Below, piece by piece: positions 15,758 to 24,663 of a stretch of 64,000 nucleotides of DNA. The notes below the pieces were generated by a model that saw nothing but the letters and a program-made list of their open reading frames with translations, was not told where the DNA came from and made no database searches. The stretch comes from Micromonospora chokoriensis (GTDB lineage: Bacteria; Actinomycetota; Actinomycetes; Mycobacteriales; Micromonosporaceae): positions 1,922,001 to 1,986,000 of the forward strand of contig NZ_LT607409.1 of the NCBI RefSeq assembly GCF_900091505.1. Reading direction: 5' to 3'. Both the position numbers and the translations under genes were made by a program. The first letter of the stretch is position 1. Each line of letters starts with the position of its first letter.

Positions 15758-17434
15758 TCAGTCGGCGGTCGCCTCGGCCGGCGTACCCGCAGAGGAGCCG
15801 CCACCACGGCGACGCCGGCGGCGACGCGGCTTGGACGGCTCGCCGTCGGGTGCGGCGGCCGGCTCGGTGGCACCGGTCTCGGCGGCGATCACCGCGGTCG
15901 CCTCGCCCGCGACCACCTCGCCGGCCCGACGACGACGCCGACGGCGGGGGGTGCGGGTGCCTTCCTCGGTGGCGTCGCCGGCGGGTGCCTCGACGACGTC
16001 CGCGGTGGCGGCGTCGGAGCGGCCACGGCGGCTGTCGCCCCGGCCCCGCCGCTCGCCACGGCCCTCACCGCGCCGGGAACCCCGACCGCCGCCGTCGCCC
16101 CGGCGGGAGCGCGTCGTGCCGCCCAGGTCCTCCTCGATCTCGGCGGCCAGCCCGGCCCGGGTGCGCTCGGCCGTGGGCAGCGTGCCGCTGACCTCGGTGG
16201 AGATGTGCAGGTCGGTGTAGAGGTGCGGCGACGTGTGGTACGTCTCCGGCGGCTCCGGCATCTCCAGACCGAGGGTCTTGTCGATGATCCGCCAGCGCGG
16301 CATGTCGTCCCAGTCGACGAAGGTCACCGCGACGCCCGTCGCGCCGGCCCGGCCGGTACGACCGATCCGGTGGGTGTAGGTGTCCTGGTCTTCGGGGCAG
16401 TCGTAGTTGATCACGTGGGTGACGCCGGTGACGTCCAGCCCTCGGGCCGCCACGTCGGTGGCGACCAGAATGTCGATCTTGCCGGCGCGGAAGGCGCGCA
16501 GTGCCCGCTCGCGAGCGCCCTGGCCGAGGTCACCGTGCACCGCGGCGACCGCGAACCCACGGAAGTCGAGGTCCTCGGCAACCCGGTCGGCGGCCCGCTT
16601 GGTGCGGGTGAAGATCATGGTCAGCCCACGCCCCTCCGCCTGGAGGATGCGTGCCACCACCTCGACCTTGTTCATCGAGTGGGTGCGGTAGACCAACTGC
16701 TGGGTCTGCGGCGACGGGCCGGTCTCGGCGGTGTGCCCGGCGTGGATCGTCATCGGCTGGCGCAGGAAGCGCCGGGACAGCGTGACGATCGGGTCCGGCA
16801 TGGTGGCCGAGAAGAGCATCGTCTGCCGGTCTTCCGGAAGCATCGCGAGGATCTTCTCGACGTCGTCGAGGAAGCCCAGGTCGAGCATCCGGTCGGCCTC
16901 GTCCAGGACGAGGGCGTGCACCCGGTCCAGACGGAGGTGCTTCTGCTTCTGCAGATCCATCAACCGGCCGGGGGTGCCGACCAGGATCTCCACGCCCTTG
17001 CGCAGCGCGTCGATCTGCGGCTCGTACGCCACGCCGCCGTAGATCGGCAGCACCCGGACGCCGCGCGTGCGGCCGGCGGCGGCCAGGTCCTTGGCGACCT
17101 GGATGCCCAGCTCACGGGTGGGGACGACGACCAGCGCCTGCGGGACGCCGTCGCCTCCCTCGCCCGGCGCGAACACCCGGTCCAACAGGGGTACGCCGAA
17201 GCCGAGGGTCTTGCCGGTGCCCGTGGGCGCCTGGCCGATCAGGTCGACGCCGCGCAGCGCGATCGGGATCGCGTACTCCTGGATGGCGAAGGCGCGGGTG
17301 ATGCCGGCCGCGGCCAGAGCCTCGACGGTCTCGGCACGGGCGCCGAGTGCGGCGAACGTGGGGGCCTCCGGTCGAACCGGGGCGGTGGGGGCCAGTTCCT
17401 GGCCGTCCATCAGATCTTGAGTCAACTCGCTCAT
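15758..17434 (-). CDS. DEAD-box ATP-dependent RNA helicase (RhlE-like)
   Basis: RNA helicase of 558 aa. The two RecA domains show AIQEYAIP (Q-motif), APTGTGKT (69-76), PTRELG, TPGRLMD, LDEADRMLD (177-185), SATMPD, VATDVAARGLD and HRIGRTGRAG. The C-terminal about 120 residues are Arg/Gly/Glu-rich, with repeated RRGRG and RRRRRR-type patches likely to bind RNA non-specifically. The start is placed at the ATG of MSELTQDLMD. An alternative ATG at 17473 would add 13 residues. In mycobacteria a RhlE-like helicase also sits beside a ferritin-like gene and DUF3107/TetR genes, which fits this context. Confidence 0.88.
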   Translation of the reverse strand: MSELTQDLMDGQELAPTAPVRPEAPTFAALGARAETVEALAAAGITRAFAIQEYAIPIALRGVDLIGQAPTGTGKTLGFGVPLLDRVFAPGEGGDGVPQALVVVPTRELGIQVAKDLAAAGRTRGVRVLPIYGGVAYEPQIDALRKGVEILVGTPGRLMDLQKQKHLRLDRVHALVLDEADRMLDLGFLDDVEKILAMLPEDRQTMLFSATMPDPIVTLSRRFLRQPMTIHAGHTAETGPSPQTQQLVYRTHSMNKVEVVARILQAEGRGLTMIFTRTKRAADRVAEDLDFRGFAVAAVHGDLGQGARERALRAFRAGKIDILVATDVAARGLDVTGVTHVINYDCPEDQDTYTHRIGRTGRAGATGVAVTFVDWDDMPRWRIIDKTLGLEMPEPPETYHTSPHLYTDLHISTEVSGTLPTAERTRAGLAAEIEEDLGGTTRSRRGDGGGRGSRRGEGRGERRGRGDSRRGRSDAATADVVEAPAGDATEEGTRTPRRRRRRRAGEVVAGEATAVIAAETGATEPAAAPDGEPSKPRRRRRRRGGGSSAGTPAEATAD

Positions 17435-17665
17435 CTGGATGTGGGGGTGCCCTCTCGTGGGTGCGCCCGTCATGTCCTCAGGGCGCGTTCGGTATGACGC
17501 GGGCCACACGGTCGGGGGCAGACTGCCGAGCCGGACCGGGCCGCACGCGCGCCGCGGGCTGAGCTTCGATCAGATCGGCGCCCACGGCAACTGCTCCATG
17601 CTACCTGAACAGGCATGCCCCCGTCCCGATTCCCATCCGGCCACTCGCCACGCGGGGCAAGCAAA

Positions 17666-17681
17666 TGTGACCTACGTCACG
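17666..17681. promoter_or_regulatory. CRP/GlxR-like binding site
   Basis: TGTGA-CCTACG-TCACG matches the CRP/FNR family consensus TGTGA-N6-TCACA in nine of ten key bases. Its centre lies about 45 bp upstream of the predicted leaderless start at 17719, a normal activator distance. It lies in the interval between the divergent helicase and ferritin-like genes and could affect either. Confidence 0.5.
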
Positions 17682-17718
17682 TCATCCCACACGTTCGGAT
17701 ACGGGGTAGCCTGCGCTC

Positions 17719-18369
17719 GTGCCCACGCCGACCACCCCCGGTCCCGCCGTCGCCGATCTGCTGGGCCTGGTCGCCTTCGGCGAACTGCTCGCCTTCGAAC
17801 GCATGGCCGGTGACGCCCGGCTCGCCCCCGACCTGCGGCGTCGGGCCGCGCTGAACGAGATGGCCGCCGCCGAGATCGTCAACTACCGGCGTCTCGCCGA
17901 CCGACTCGCCGCGCTGGGTGTGCCGCCGGAGGCCGCGATGGCACCCTACGTCGAGCCGCTGCAGGCGTACCACGACTCGACCGAGCCTCGGGACTGGGCG
18001 GAGGTGGTCGCCAAGGCGTACGTCGGCGACGCCATCACCGACGACTTCATCCGGGAGATCGCCGACGTACTGGAGGAGCCGGACCGGTCGCTGGTGCTCG
18101 ACGTCCTGCACGACTCCCGGTACGCCGAATTCGCCGCGGCCGAGATCCGGGCCGCGGTCGCCGACGACCCCCGGGTGGCCGCCCGGCTCTCCATGTGGGG
18201 GCGACGGCTGGTCGGCGAGGCGCTGTCGCAGGCGAGCCGTGTCGCCACCGAGCGAGCCGCGCTCACCACGCTCATCGCGCGGGACGACCGGGTCGACGTG
18301 CCCGGGCTGTTCGGCAGGCTCACCGCCGCGCACACCGCGCGGATGGCCGCCGCTGGGCTGAACAACTGA
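17719..18369 (+). CDS. Ferritin-like fold protein (MiaE-like family)
   Basis: Helical protein of 216 aa in a ferritin-like four-helix arrangement. An ExxE-like helix (GELLAFERMAGDARLA) and ALNEMAAAEIVNYRRLAD in the first half, with FAAAEIRAAV later, supply possible carboxylate ligands. Actinobacterial members are often annotated as related to tRNA-(MS2IO6A)-hydroxylase; the activity is unproven. The GTG at 17719 lies 6 nt after TAGCCT, so the mRNA is probably leaderless. A CRP-like site lies upstream. It corresponds in position to the ferritin-like gene next to rhlE in mycobacteria. Confidence 0.75.
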   Translation: MPTPTTPGPAVADLLGLVAFGELLAFERMAGDARLAPDLRRRAALNEMAAAEIVNYRRLADRLAALGVPPEAAMAPYVEPLQAYHDSTEPRDWAEVVAKAYVGDAITDDFIREIADVLEEPDRSLVLDVLHDSRYAEFAAAEIRAAVADDPRVAARLSMWGRRLVGEALSQASRVATERAALTTLIARDDRVDVPGLFGRLTAAHTARMAAAGLNN

Positions 18370-18420
18370 CCGCCCAGCCGGTAGGGACCGGTCTGCGACG
18401 GTCGGGACCGGGGCCGGCCT

Positions 18421-18451
18421 GCGGCAGGTGGGCCGAACGCCGACCTGCCGC
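18421..18451. terminator. Hairpin between convergent genes
   Basis: GCGGCAGGT (18421-18429) is exactly inverted at 18443-18451 with a 13-nt loop. It lies between the ends of the ferritin-like and DUF3107 genes. There is no U-tract. Confidence 0.4.
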
Positions 18452-18465
18452 GATGGCCGGACCGG

Positions 18466-18693
18466 TCAGCGGACGGTGAAACCGACCGCCCGGGGCGACG
18501 CCTCGGCGATCTCGACGTAGGCGACCTTCTCGACCGGAACGATGACCCGCCGGCCCTTCTCGTCGGTCAGGGAGAGCGTGCCGCCGTTACCGGCGAAGGC
18601 GTCGGTCACGATCTGCTCGATCTCGGCCGGCGACTGCGCGCTGTCCAGTACCAGCTCGCGCGGCGCGTACTGCACGCCGATCTTGACCTCCAC
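18466..18693 (-). CDS. DUF3107 family protein
   Basis: Short acidic protein of 75 aa beginning MEVKIGVQYAPRELVLDS and ending with a hydrophobic strand, the full length of the DUF3107 family (mycobacterial TB9.4). The function is unknown, and it is described elsewhere as ATP-binding only by annotation. It lies between the ferritin-like gene and a TetR gene, the same order as in mycobacteria. The start codon is preceded by AGGAGG about 8 nt upstream on the minus strand. Confidence 0.88.
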   Translation of the reverse strand: MEVKIGVQYAPRELVLDSAQSPAEIEQIVTDAFAGNGGTLSLTDEKGRRVIVPVEKVAYVEIAEASPRAVGFTVR

Positions 18694-18757
18694 TGTGCCT
18701 CCTCAACTGGGGCGAAAGAACCGCCCTGCGAAGGCTATCCGATCACGGGGTCGGCGG

Positions 18758-19396
18758 TCAGGCTGACTCACCTTGCAGCGGGAAGCTCGCGATGCCCCGC
18801 CACGACAACGCCGCCACCAACGCCTCGGCCTCGGCCTTGGGCACCTGCCGGCCACCGGCCAGCCAGAACTGCGCGGCCGTCTCGGCGGCGCCGACCAGCC
18901 CGGAGGCGAGCAGCTCGGCGTGCGCCCGGCTCACCCCGGTGTCCGAGATGATGGTGTCGGTGATCGCCGCGATGCAGCCCTGCTCGACCCGCTCCACCCG
19001 CTGCCGCACCGCCGGGTCGTTGCGGAGATCCGACTCGAAGACGAGCCGGAACGCCTCACTCTCGTGGTCGACGAAGTCGAAGTACGCGCGCACCGACGCG
19101 CTGACCCGCTCCTTGTTGTCGCTGGTGCCGCGCATCGCGTCCTGCACCTGAGCGACGATGGCGTCACAGTGCGTGTCGAGCAGTGCCAGGTAGAGGTCCA
19201 TCTTCCCGGGGAAGTGTTGGTAGAGCACCGGCTTCGACACCCCGGCCCGCTCGGCGATGTCGTCCATCGCGGCGGCGTGGTAGCCCTGCGCCACGAACAC
19301 CTCCTGCGCCGCAGCGAGAAGCTGCTTACGACGCGCGGAGCGGGGCAGGCGGGTGGGCCGCCCAGCGGTCTGTGCACCATTCCCCGCAGCGGTCAT
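18758..19396 (-). CDS. TetR-family transcriptional regulator
   Basis: Repressor-type protein, 212 aa. The TetR HTH covers residues about 20-65, with AAQEVFVAQGYHAAAMDDIAERAG and VSKPVLYQHFPGKMDLY. The C-terminal ligand domain is all-helical. The ATG at 19396 has GGAGGATCCC directly upstream, better than the earlier ATG at 19429. It is divergent from the large repeat-protein gene with 148 bp between, the likely site of an operator. The family position beside DUF3107 and DUF3152 is conserved in mycobacteria. Confidence 0.85.
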   Translation of the reverse strand: MTAAGNGAQTAGRPTRLPRSARRKQLLAAAQEVFVAQGYHAAAMDDIAERAGVSKPVLYQHFPGKMDLYLALLDTHCDAIVAQVQDAMRGTSDNKERVSASVRAYFDFVDHESEAFRLVFESDLRNDPAVRQRVERVEQGCIAAITDTIISDTGVSRAHAELLASGLVGAAETAAQFWLAGGRQVPKAEAEALVAALSWRGIASFPLQGESA

Positions 19397-19544
19397 GGGA
19401 TCCTCCGAGTTCTCCGTACGAGCCGGCATTTTCCCCCCAGACCGGCGAGGTCACCGACCACCGTCGTGGAAATGGCCCGCCGCTGTAACTTATCGCCACT
19501 CTCGGCACACGGTAGCCTCAGCGGGGGCGACCAAGGAGCGCGCG

Positions 19545-22500
19545 GTGAGTGAAACAGGGCAACCCGGAGCCGCCACCCCGGGAGAACACGGTGACGGAGC
19601 GGGTCAGCACGACGACCCGAGTCGTCCCGTCAGTGGGTGGGCGCCTCAGTCGGGTGGGTGGCCCCGAGCCGCCGACCGCGATGACGCCCGGGAGCAGGCG
19701 CCGCGCTGGCAGCCCGACCCGGCTTCCGGCTGGCGTACCTCCTCCACCCGGCACGGCGACCTTCCGTCGCCCCTGGCCGGGTCGTCCGGCGACCCGGAGC
19801 CGCCGGCCCGGGTCAACGGCCACCACGCCAACGGTGTGCAGCCCCCGGACGACACCAACGGCGTCCGTCGCCCCGGTCCCGAACCGACCGGCGGACGTCC
19901 CACGCCGGTGAGCGCACCCCCCGGGCTGCCCGGCGAGGGGCGATCCGAGACGGCCGGCGACCGTCTGGTGGTTCCCGCGCAACGTCCCGTGCCGTCGGCG
20001 GAGCAGGGCGTCGGCGAGCCGGACCCGGGGGCCGGTCCACGTTCCACAGCCGATCCCGCCGCTGCGCATCGCGCTCGTTGGTCCGAGCCCGGGCTGCCCA
20101 CCTCGGCACCGCCGGCCGTCCAGGTGCCGCCCGTCGGCACCGCCGCGTCGGGCTTCGAGGTGCCGCCCGGCTTCCACGCGCCGATCGGGGAACGACTCAC
20201 GGCCGACGACCCGTCGGCTTCGTCACCCGACTGGCGGGACCCGCCGACCCCGGAGCATCCGGCAGCACCGGGGCGCACCCCCGGGCCGGAAGCGCACGCC
20301 GACGCGGCCGATCCGGGTCGGGGCGCCGAGTCGGGTCGCGGTGCCGAGTCGGGTCGCGGTGCCGAGTCGGGTCGCGGTGCCGAAGGCTCCCGTTCGGGCG
20401 AGACGCACCGCGCCGGGGAGACGCCGGCCGTCGAGCCGGACTGGTCGGGGCCGAGCTGGAACCGTCCGAGCTGGGACCGCGGATGGGCACCGCCCTGGTC
20501 CCGTCAGAACGACGAGCCGGACGGCCCGTCGACGCGGGACGAGTCCGCAACCGGTTGGGCCGCCGATCCGGTCCAGCCGTACGAGCCGGTACGGGCCGAG
20601 TCGCCCCGCCCGTACGAACCGGTGCGCGCCGATCCGTCGCGGGCGTACCAGCCCGTCCGAGGCGAGGCCGCGTCCGAATCCGTGCCGGAGGACCCGGTCG
20701 AGCCGGCTGGCGTGCCGCCGACCGCCCGCCCGTCCTGGGCCGGCGGCCCGTCCCCGACCAGTGGCCCGCCGGCCGAGCGCCCGTCCTGGGCCGGGTCCGG
20801 GACCAGCCGCGCCTCCCGGAGCGACCGTCCGTCCTGGGCTGGCGGGGGCGATCCCGAGCCGGCCGGCACCCCGCCGACCCGGCCGTCCTGGGCCGGGGGA
20901 GCCGACCCGGTGCCGACGAGCGCCCCGCCGTCCCGCCCGTCCTGGGCCGATGCCGAACCGACCAGCGCCCCGCCCGCCCGGCCGTCCTGGGCCACCAGCC
21001 CGGCGTCACCCACCACACCGCCTCCGGCGCCTGCGGGGGCACCTCCCACGCTGGCCGACCCGCCGCCCGCTCCGGCGGGCCCGCCGTTGGTGGCGGAACG
21101 CCCCTCCTGGGCCGGTGGTTCGCCGACCGGCGCGGCGAACCCGAGCGGGGAGGAGCGGCCGGACTGGTCCGAGGGGCGCATTCCCGCCGCCCCGGTCGAG
21201 CGTCCCTCCTGGGCGGCGATCCAGTCGGCCAAACGTCCCCGTGGGGGCGACGACGAGACCCCGGGCCCGACCCGGCCGACCGGGCCGTTCCGGCTCCGTC
21301 CGGCGACGCCCGAGCCGCCCGGCCCGGTCGAGTCACACCGCCCGGCCGCGCCGCCGAACGCCCCGTCGTCCACCGACGTCACGTCGTCCTCGACGCGGGC
21401 GCTGCCACCCCCCGCCCCGAACGGGCCCGAACCCCGCGACCGGCCCGCCTCCCCCTACGCGGCTCGCCGATCCGCACCCGACCCGGCGTCGTCGTCCACC
21501 GACGACAACGGACAGTCGGACCCGAGAGCGGTGGTGCTGCCGCAGCGCGTCCCCGCCGAGCCGGACGTGCCCGTCGTGCCGGAGCCGCCAGCCGTGGATC
21601 CACCCGCCGAAACCCCGGAACTCGCCCGCATCGCCACTCACCTGCGCCGCGACGACGAGCCGGCACCGTTGCGGGAGCGCCCCGAGGGGTTCGACGTCAA
21701 CGCGATCCTGGACGCCGTCCGTGAGGTGGCAGGTGTCCGCGACGCTGCGCTGCGCCGTACCCCGGCCGGGGCGCACAGCCTGCGACTCGACCTGGCCGAC
21801 GGCGCCGACCCGGCCGAGGTGAGCCGACAGGTGGCCCGCCTGCTCCAGGACCGGATGGGACTGGCCGCCGCGCCGCAGAACGTGCCCGGAGTGCCCAGCA
21901 CGCCGCCCCCGCCGGTCCGCCGTCGCGTGGCCGAGCCACGGGGCGCCGAACGGCGTACCCCGGATTCCCCGACCGCGGCTGCGCGCGATGCCGGCGCCGA
22001 GCCGCGTGGCGGTGAGGCCCGGGCAACCGATGCGACAGCGGCCCTCCGACCGTCCGGCGGTCGGGTGGATGCCGTGCCGACGGGCCCGGAGCAGAGGCCG
22101 GCTACCGACGTTTCGCGCCGCCGTCGGTCGAACGCGCCACACCGGGGTCGCGCCACCGTCGAGGAGCCGGGGTCGGTTTCGGCCGCGCCGGCCGGTGCCG
22201 CCACCGGCAGCCCGGCAACGCTCGGCACGTCGTACTCCGGTGGTCAGGTGACCACCACGGAGTCGGCGCCGTCGCGGCCGTTGGAGACGGGCGGCGCGCC
22301 GGGGCCCCGGGTGGTGATCGACCACGTGCAGGTCAGCACCTTCGGCCTGGACGCGAACGTGGAGGTCCGGCTGCTGGCCGGGGGCGAGACCGCCTCCGGG
22401 TACGCCACCGGCCCGGCCGTGGACGGCTACGTGCTGCGGCTGTGCGCGGTGGCGGCGGCCGCAGCGGTCGACGAGTTGCTGCGCGGCGCCGACAACGCCG

Positions 22501-22703
22501 AACGGGGGCGCTGCTTCGTCGAGCACGCTGCTGTCGTGCCGTTCGGCAACTGTGAGGTGGCCACTGTGGTGGCACTGCTCGTCTGCGAGGGCTGGGTCGA
22601 GCAGCTCGCCGGCTCGGCTCTGGTCGCCGGTGACCCCCGGCAGGCGGTGGTCCGGGCGACGCTGGCAGCGGTGAACCGTCGGCTGGAGGCGCTGCTGTCC
22701 TGA
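19545..22703 (+). CDS. Large low-complexity Pro/Ser/Arg-rich repeat protein with conserved C-terminal domain
   Basis: Predicted protein of 1052 aa. The first about 700 residues are low-complexity. Repeats include about four GRGAES units, three YEPVRA-like units and eight RPSWA units plus one RPDWS (at roughly 12-30-residue spacing). Residues about 740-815 (from LARIATHLRRDDEPAP) and the last about 130 residues (from VVIDHVQVSTFGLDANVEV to the end) are folded-looking conserved regions. No transmembrane segment or signal peptide is evident, so it is probably cytoplasmic or sheath-like. The GTG at 19545 has GGAG 7 nt upstream and TAGCCT at 19513-19518 as a -10 box. It lies between TetR and an alpha/beta hydrolase. 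I do not recognise a function. Confidence 0.7.
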   Translation: MSETGQPGAATPGEHGDGAGQHDDPSRPVSGWAPQSGGWPRAADRDDAREQAPRWQPDPASGWRTSSTRHGDLPSPLAGSSGDPEPPARVNGHHANGVQPPDDTNGVRRPGPEPTGGRPTPVSAPPGLPGEGRSETAGDRLVVPAQRPVPSAEQGVGEPDPGAGPRSTADPAAAHRARWSEPGLPTSAPPAVQVPPVGTAASGFEVPPGFHAPIGERLTADDPSASSPDWRDPPTPEHPAAPGRTPGPEAHADAADPGRGAESGRGAESGRGAESGRGAEGSRSGETHRAGETPAVEPDWSGPSWNRPSWDRGWAPPWSRQNDEPDGPSTRDESATGWAADPVQPYEPVRAESPRPYEPVRADPSRAYQPVRGEAASESVPEDPVEPAGVPPTARPSWAGGPSPTSGPPAERPSWAGSGTSRASRSDRPSWAGGGDPEPAGTPPTRPSWAGGADPVPTSAPPSRPSWADAEPTSAPPARPSWATSPASPTTPPPAPAGAPPTLADPPPAPAGPPLVAERPSWAGGSPTGAANPSGEERPDWSEGRIPAAPVERPSWAAIQSAKRPRGGDDETPGPTRPTGPFRLRPATPEPPGPVESHRPAAPPNAPSSTDVTSSSTRALPPPAPNGPEPRDRPASPYAARRSAPDPASSSTDDNGQSDPRAVVLPQRVPAEPDVPVVPEPPAVDPPAETPELARIATHLRRDDEPAPLRERPEGFDVNAILDAVREVAGVRDAALRRTPAGAHSLRLDLADGADPAEVSRQVARLLQDRMGLAAAPQNVPGVPSTPPPPVRRRVAEPRGAERRTPDSPTAAARDAGAEPRGGEARATDATAALRPSGGRVDAVPTGPEQRPATDVSRRRRSNAPHRGRATVEEPGSVSAAPAGAATGSPATLGTSYSGGQVTTTESAPSRPLETGGAPGPRVVIDHVQVSTFGLDANVEVRLLAGGETASGYATGPAVDGYVLRLCAVAAAAAVDELLRGADNAERGRCFVEHAAVVPFGNCEVATVVALLVCEGWVEQLAGSALVAGDPRQAVVRATLAAVNRRLEALLS

Positions 22704-22726
22704 GTGGTCCGGGGCAGACTGGACCG

Positions 22727-23701
22727 ATGAGACGCGCCACCCTCTGGCCGGACCACCTGCTGCCCGACGACCGTGTTCCTCCGCCGTGGCCGGGCCGGGA
22801 GGTCCGCCTCGACGGCCTGGTCACGTACGTGCGGGACACTCCGGCCACCGCCGCCGGCGCGGAGCCGGCGCTGTACGTGCACGGGCTGGGCGGGTCGTCG
22901 CAGAACTGGACCGACCTGGCCGGGCTGCTCGCCGACCGGCTGGACGGTCAGGCTATCGACCTGCCCGGCTTCGGTCGTAGCGAGCCGGGGCCCCGCTACA
23001 CGATTCCGGCGTTCGCGGACCTCGTCGTCCGTTGGATCGAGCACTCCGGTCGTGGTCCGGTGCACCTGTTCGGCAACTCGCTGGGCGGAGCGGTCGCGGT
23101 CCAGGTGGCCGGGCTCCGGCCCGACCTGGTCCGCACGCTCACCCTGATCTCCCCGGCTCTGCCGTTCCTGGACTTCCGTCGGTCGTTGCAGGGGCGGATG
23201 CTGCCGGTGCTCGCCATTCCGCGCGGCGAACGGCTGGTCGCCCGGCGGCTCACCCAGCTCGCGCCCGAGGTGATGGCCCAGCAGGTGCTGGAGGCCTGCG
23301 TCGCCGATCTCAGCCGGATCTGCGAGCAGCGCCGGGCCGAGGCGTTGGAGGAGATCCGGGTCCGCTACGAGGCGGAGCACTACGCGGCCGCGTACGTCCG
23401 GACGTTCCGTGGTCTGGTCTCCAGCTTCCTGCGGGCGTACCTGCCGGGGCCGGGTTCGTTGTGGCGGCTCGCCGAGGCGGTACGCGCACCGACGCTGGTG
23501 GTGGGTGGCCGGCAGGATCGTCTGGTCGATGTGCGGGTCGCGCCGCAGACCGCGCGGGTCATCCGCGACAGCCGGTTGATGATGCTCGACGGTGTCGGTC
23601 ATGTGGCGCAGTTGGAGGTGCCCCGGCTGGTGGCCCGGGCGGTGGTGGGCCTGCTCGCCGAAACGGGGGACTCCGTCGGGCGGTCCGATCTGGCAGGCTG
23701 A
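22727..23701 (+). CDS. Alpha/beta-fold hydrolase
   Basis: Hydrolase of 324 aa. The nucleophile elbow GNSLGG is in LFGNSLGGAVAVQV (about 114-127). An oxyanion region follows VHGLGGSSQNW. Catalytic acid and base are likely in GGRQDRLVD and GVGHVAQ near the C-terminus. No signal peptide is seen, so it is presumably cytoplasmic. The substrate is unknown. It starts 24 bp after the repeat-protein gene and is 5 bp before a DUF3152 gene, so the three may be one transcript. Confidence 0.85.
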   Translation: MRRATLWPDHLLPDDRVPPPWPGREVRLDGLVTYVRDTPATAAGAEPALYVHGLGGSSQNWTDLAGLLADRLDGQAIDLPGFGRSEPGPRYTIPAFADLVVRWIEHSGRGPVHLFGNSLGGAVAVQVAGLRPDLVRTLTLISPALPFLDFRRSLQGRMLPVLAIPRGERLVARRLTQLAPEVMAQQVLEACVADLSRICEQRRAEALEEIRVRYEAEHYAAAYVRTFRGLVSSFLRAYLPGPGSLWRLAEAVRAPTLVVGGRQDRLVDVRVAPQTARVIRDSRLMMLDGVGHVAQLEVPRLVARAVVGLLAETGDSVGRSDLAG

Positions 23702-23706
23702 GCCCG

Positions 23707-24561
23707 ATGCCCAGCCCAGCCCGCCTCCCAGCCCGTCGTCAGCGACGCTTCGCTCTGTTCGCCCAACTGGTGGCGGTGGTGCTGGCGGTGGGCGCGGCGG
23801 TGACCGTGATCGCGGAGGGGCCGGGTGGGCGCCCCGGCGCCGAACGGTTGGCCGCCGACGAGATATCCACGGTGCCGCCACTGGTGGCCGCGCCACTGCC
23901 GCCGTCGGTCAGCCCGTCGCCCTCCGCGACGGTGCCGTCCAGCCCGCCTCCGGTGCTGCGGCTGCCCGGTGCGGTCCCGAGCGCCGGCACCGGCGCTTTC
24001 GGGTACGACGCCCGCTCCGGTCCGGTGCTGGGGCGAGCGGGTGAGCTGCGACGTTTCCGGGTCGCTGTGGAGTCGGGCAGCAACGAGGACGCGGAGGAGT
24101 TCGCGTCGGCGGTCCACACGGCGCTCGCCGGTCCGGGCAGTTGGGTGGACAGCGGCAGGCTGCGGTTGCAGCAGGTGCCGGGGGGCGCGCCTCGCGACTT
24201 CACCGTCTACCTGGCGACGGCCCGGACGGCGGGTCGTATGTGTGCCGACGGGGGAGTGGACATCCGGGTCGGGGGTCGGCCGTACACGTCCTGCCGCGCG
24301 CCCGGCAAGGTGATCATCAATTTGGATCGGTGGCGGCTGTCCGTGCCGCACTTCGTCGCGGCCAAGGTGCCGTTGTCGGTCTACCGGACGTACGTGGTCA
24401 ACCACGAGGTGGGTCACCAGCTCGGGCACCGGCACGAGCGCTGCCCGGGCGCGGGCCGGCCGGCGCCGGTGATGATGCAGCAGACGCTCTTCTGGAACGG
24501 GTGCCGGGTCAACCCGTGGCCCTACCTCGAAGGGCGTCGCTACAGCGGTCCCGCCCTCTGA
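23707..24561 (+). CDS. DUF3152 family secreted putative metalloprotease (copy 1)
   Basis: Extracytoplasmic protein of 284 aa. An N-terminal transmembrane/signal segment (about 15-36) is followed by a Pro/Ser-rich linker and the DUF3152 domain. The motif VNHEVGHQLGHRHERC is HExxH plus a third His, as in metzincin-like zinc proteases. The Cys pairs around RMCADGG and YTSCRAP suggest a disulfide. The start ATG at 23707 follows the hydrolase stop by 5 bp. A second, related gene lies directly downstream. Protease activity is inferred from the motif only. Confidence 0.8.
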   Translation: MPSPARLPARRQRRFALFAQLVAVVLAVGAAVTVIAEGPGGRPGAERLAADEISTVPPLVAAPLPPSVSPSPSATVPSSPPPVLRLPGAVPSAGTGAFGYDARSGPVLGRAGELRRFRVAVESGSNEDAEEFASAVHTALAGPGSWVDSGRLRLQQVPGGAPRDFTVYLATARTAGRMCADGGVDIRVGGRPYTSCRAPGKVIINLDRWRLSVPHFVAAKVPLSVYRTYVVNHEVGHQLGHRHERCPGAGRPAPVMMQQTLFWNGCRVNPWPYLEGRRYSGPAL

Positions 24562-24663
24562 GTGACGGGCCGACACGCCGACCTCGTACCCCTCCATCAG
24601 GCGTCTTGCGGCAATAGCTCCGAAAACGGAGAAATGCCCGAATAATCTGGCAGGCTCGTCGTC

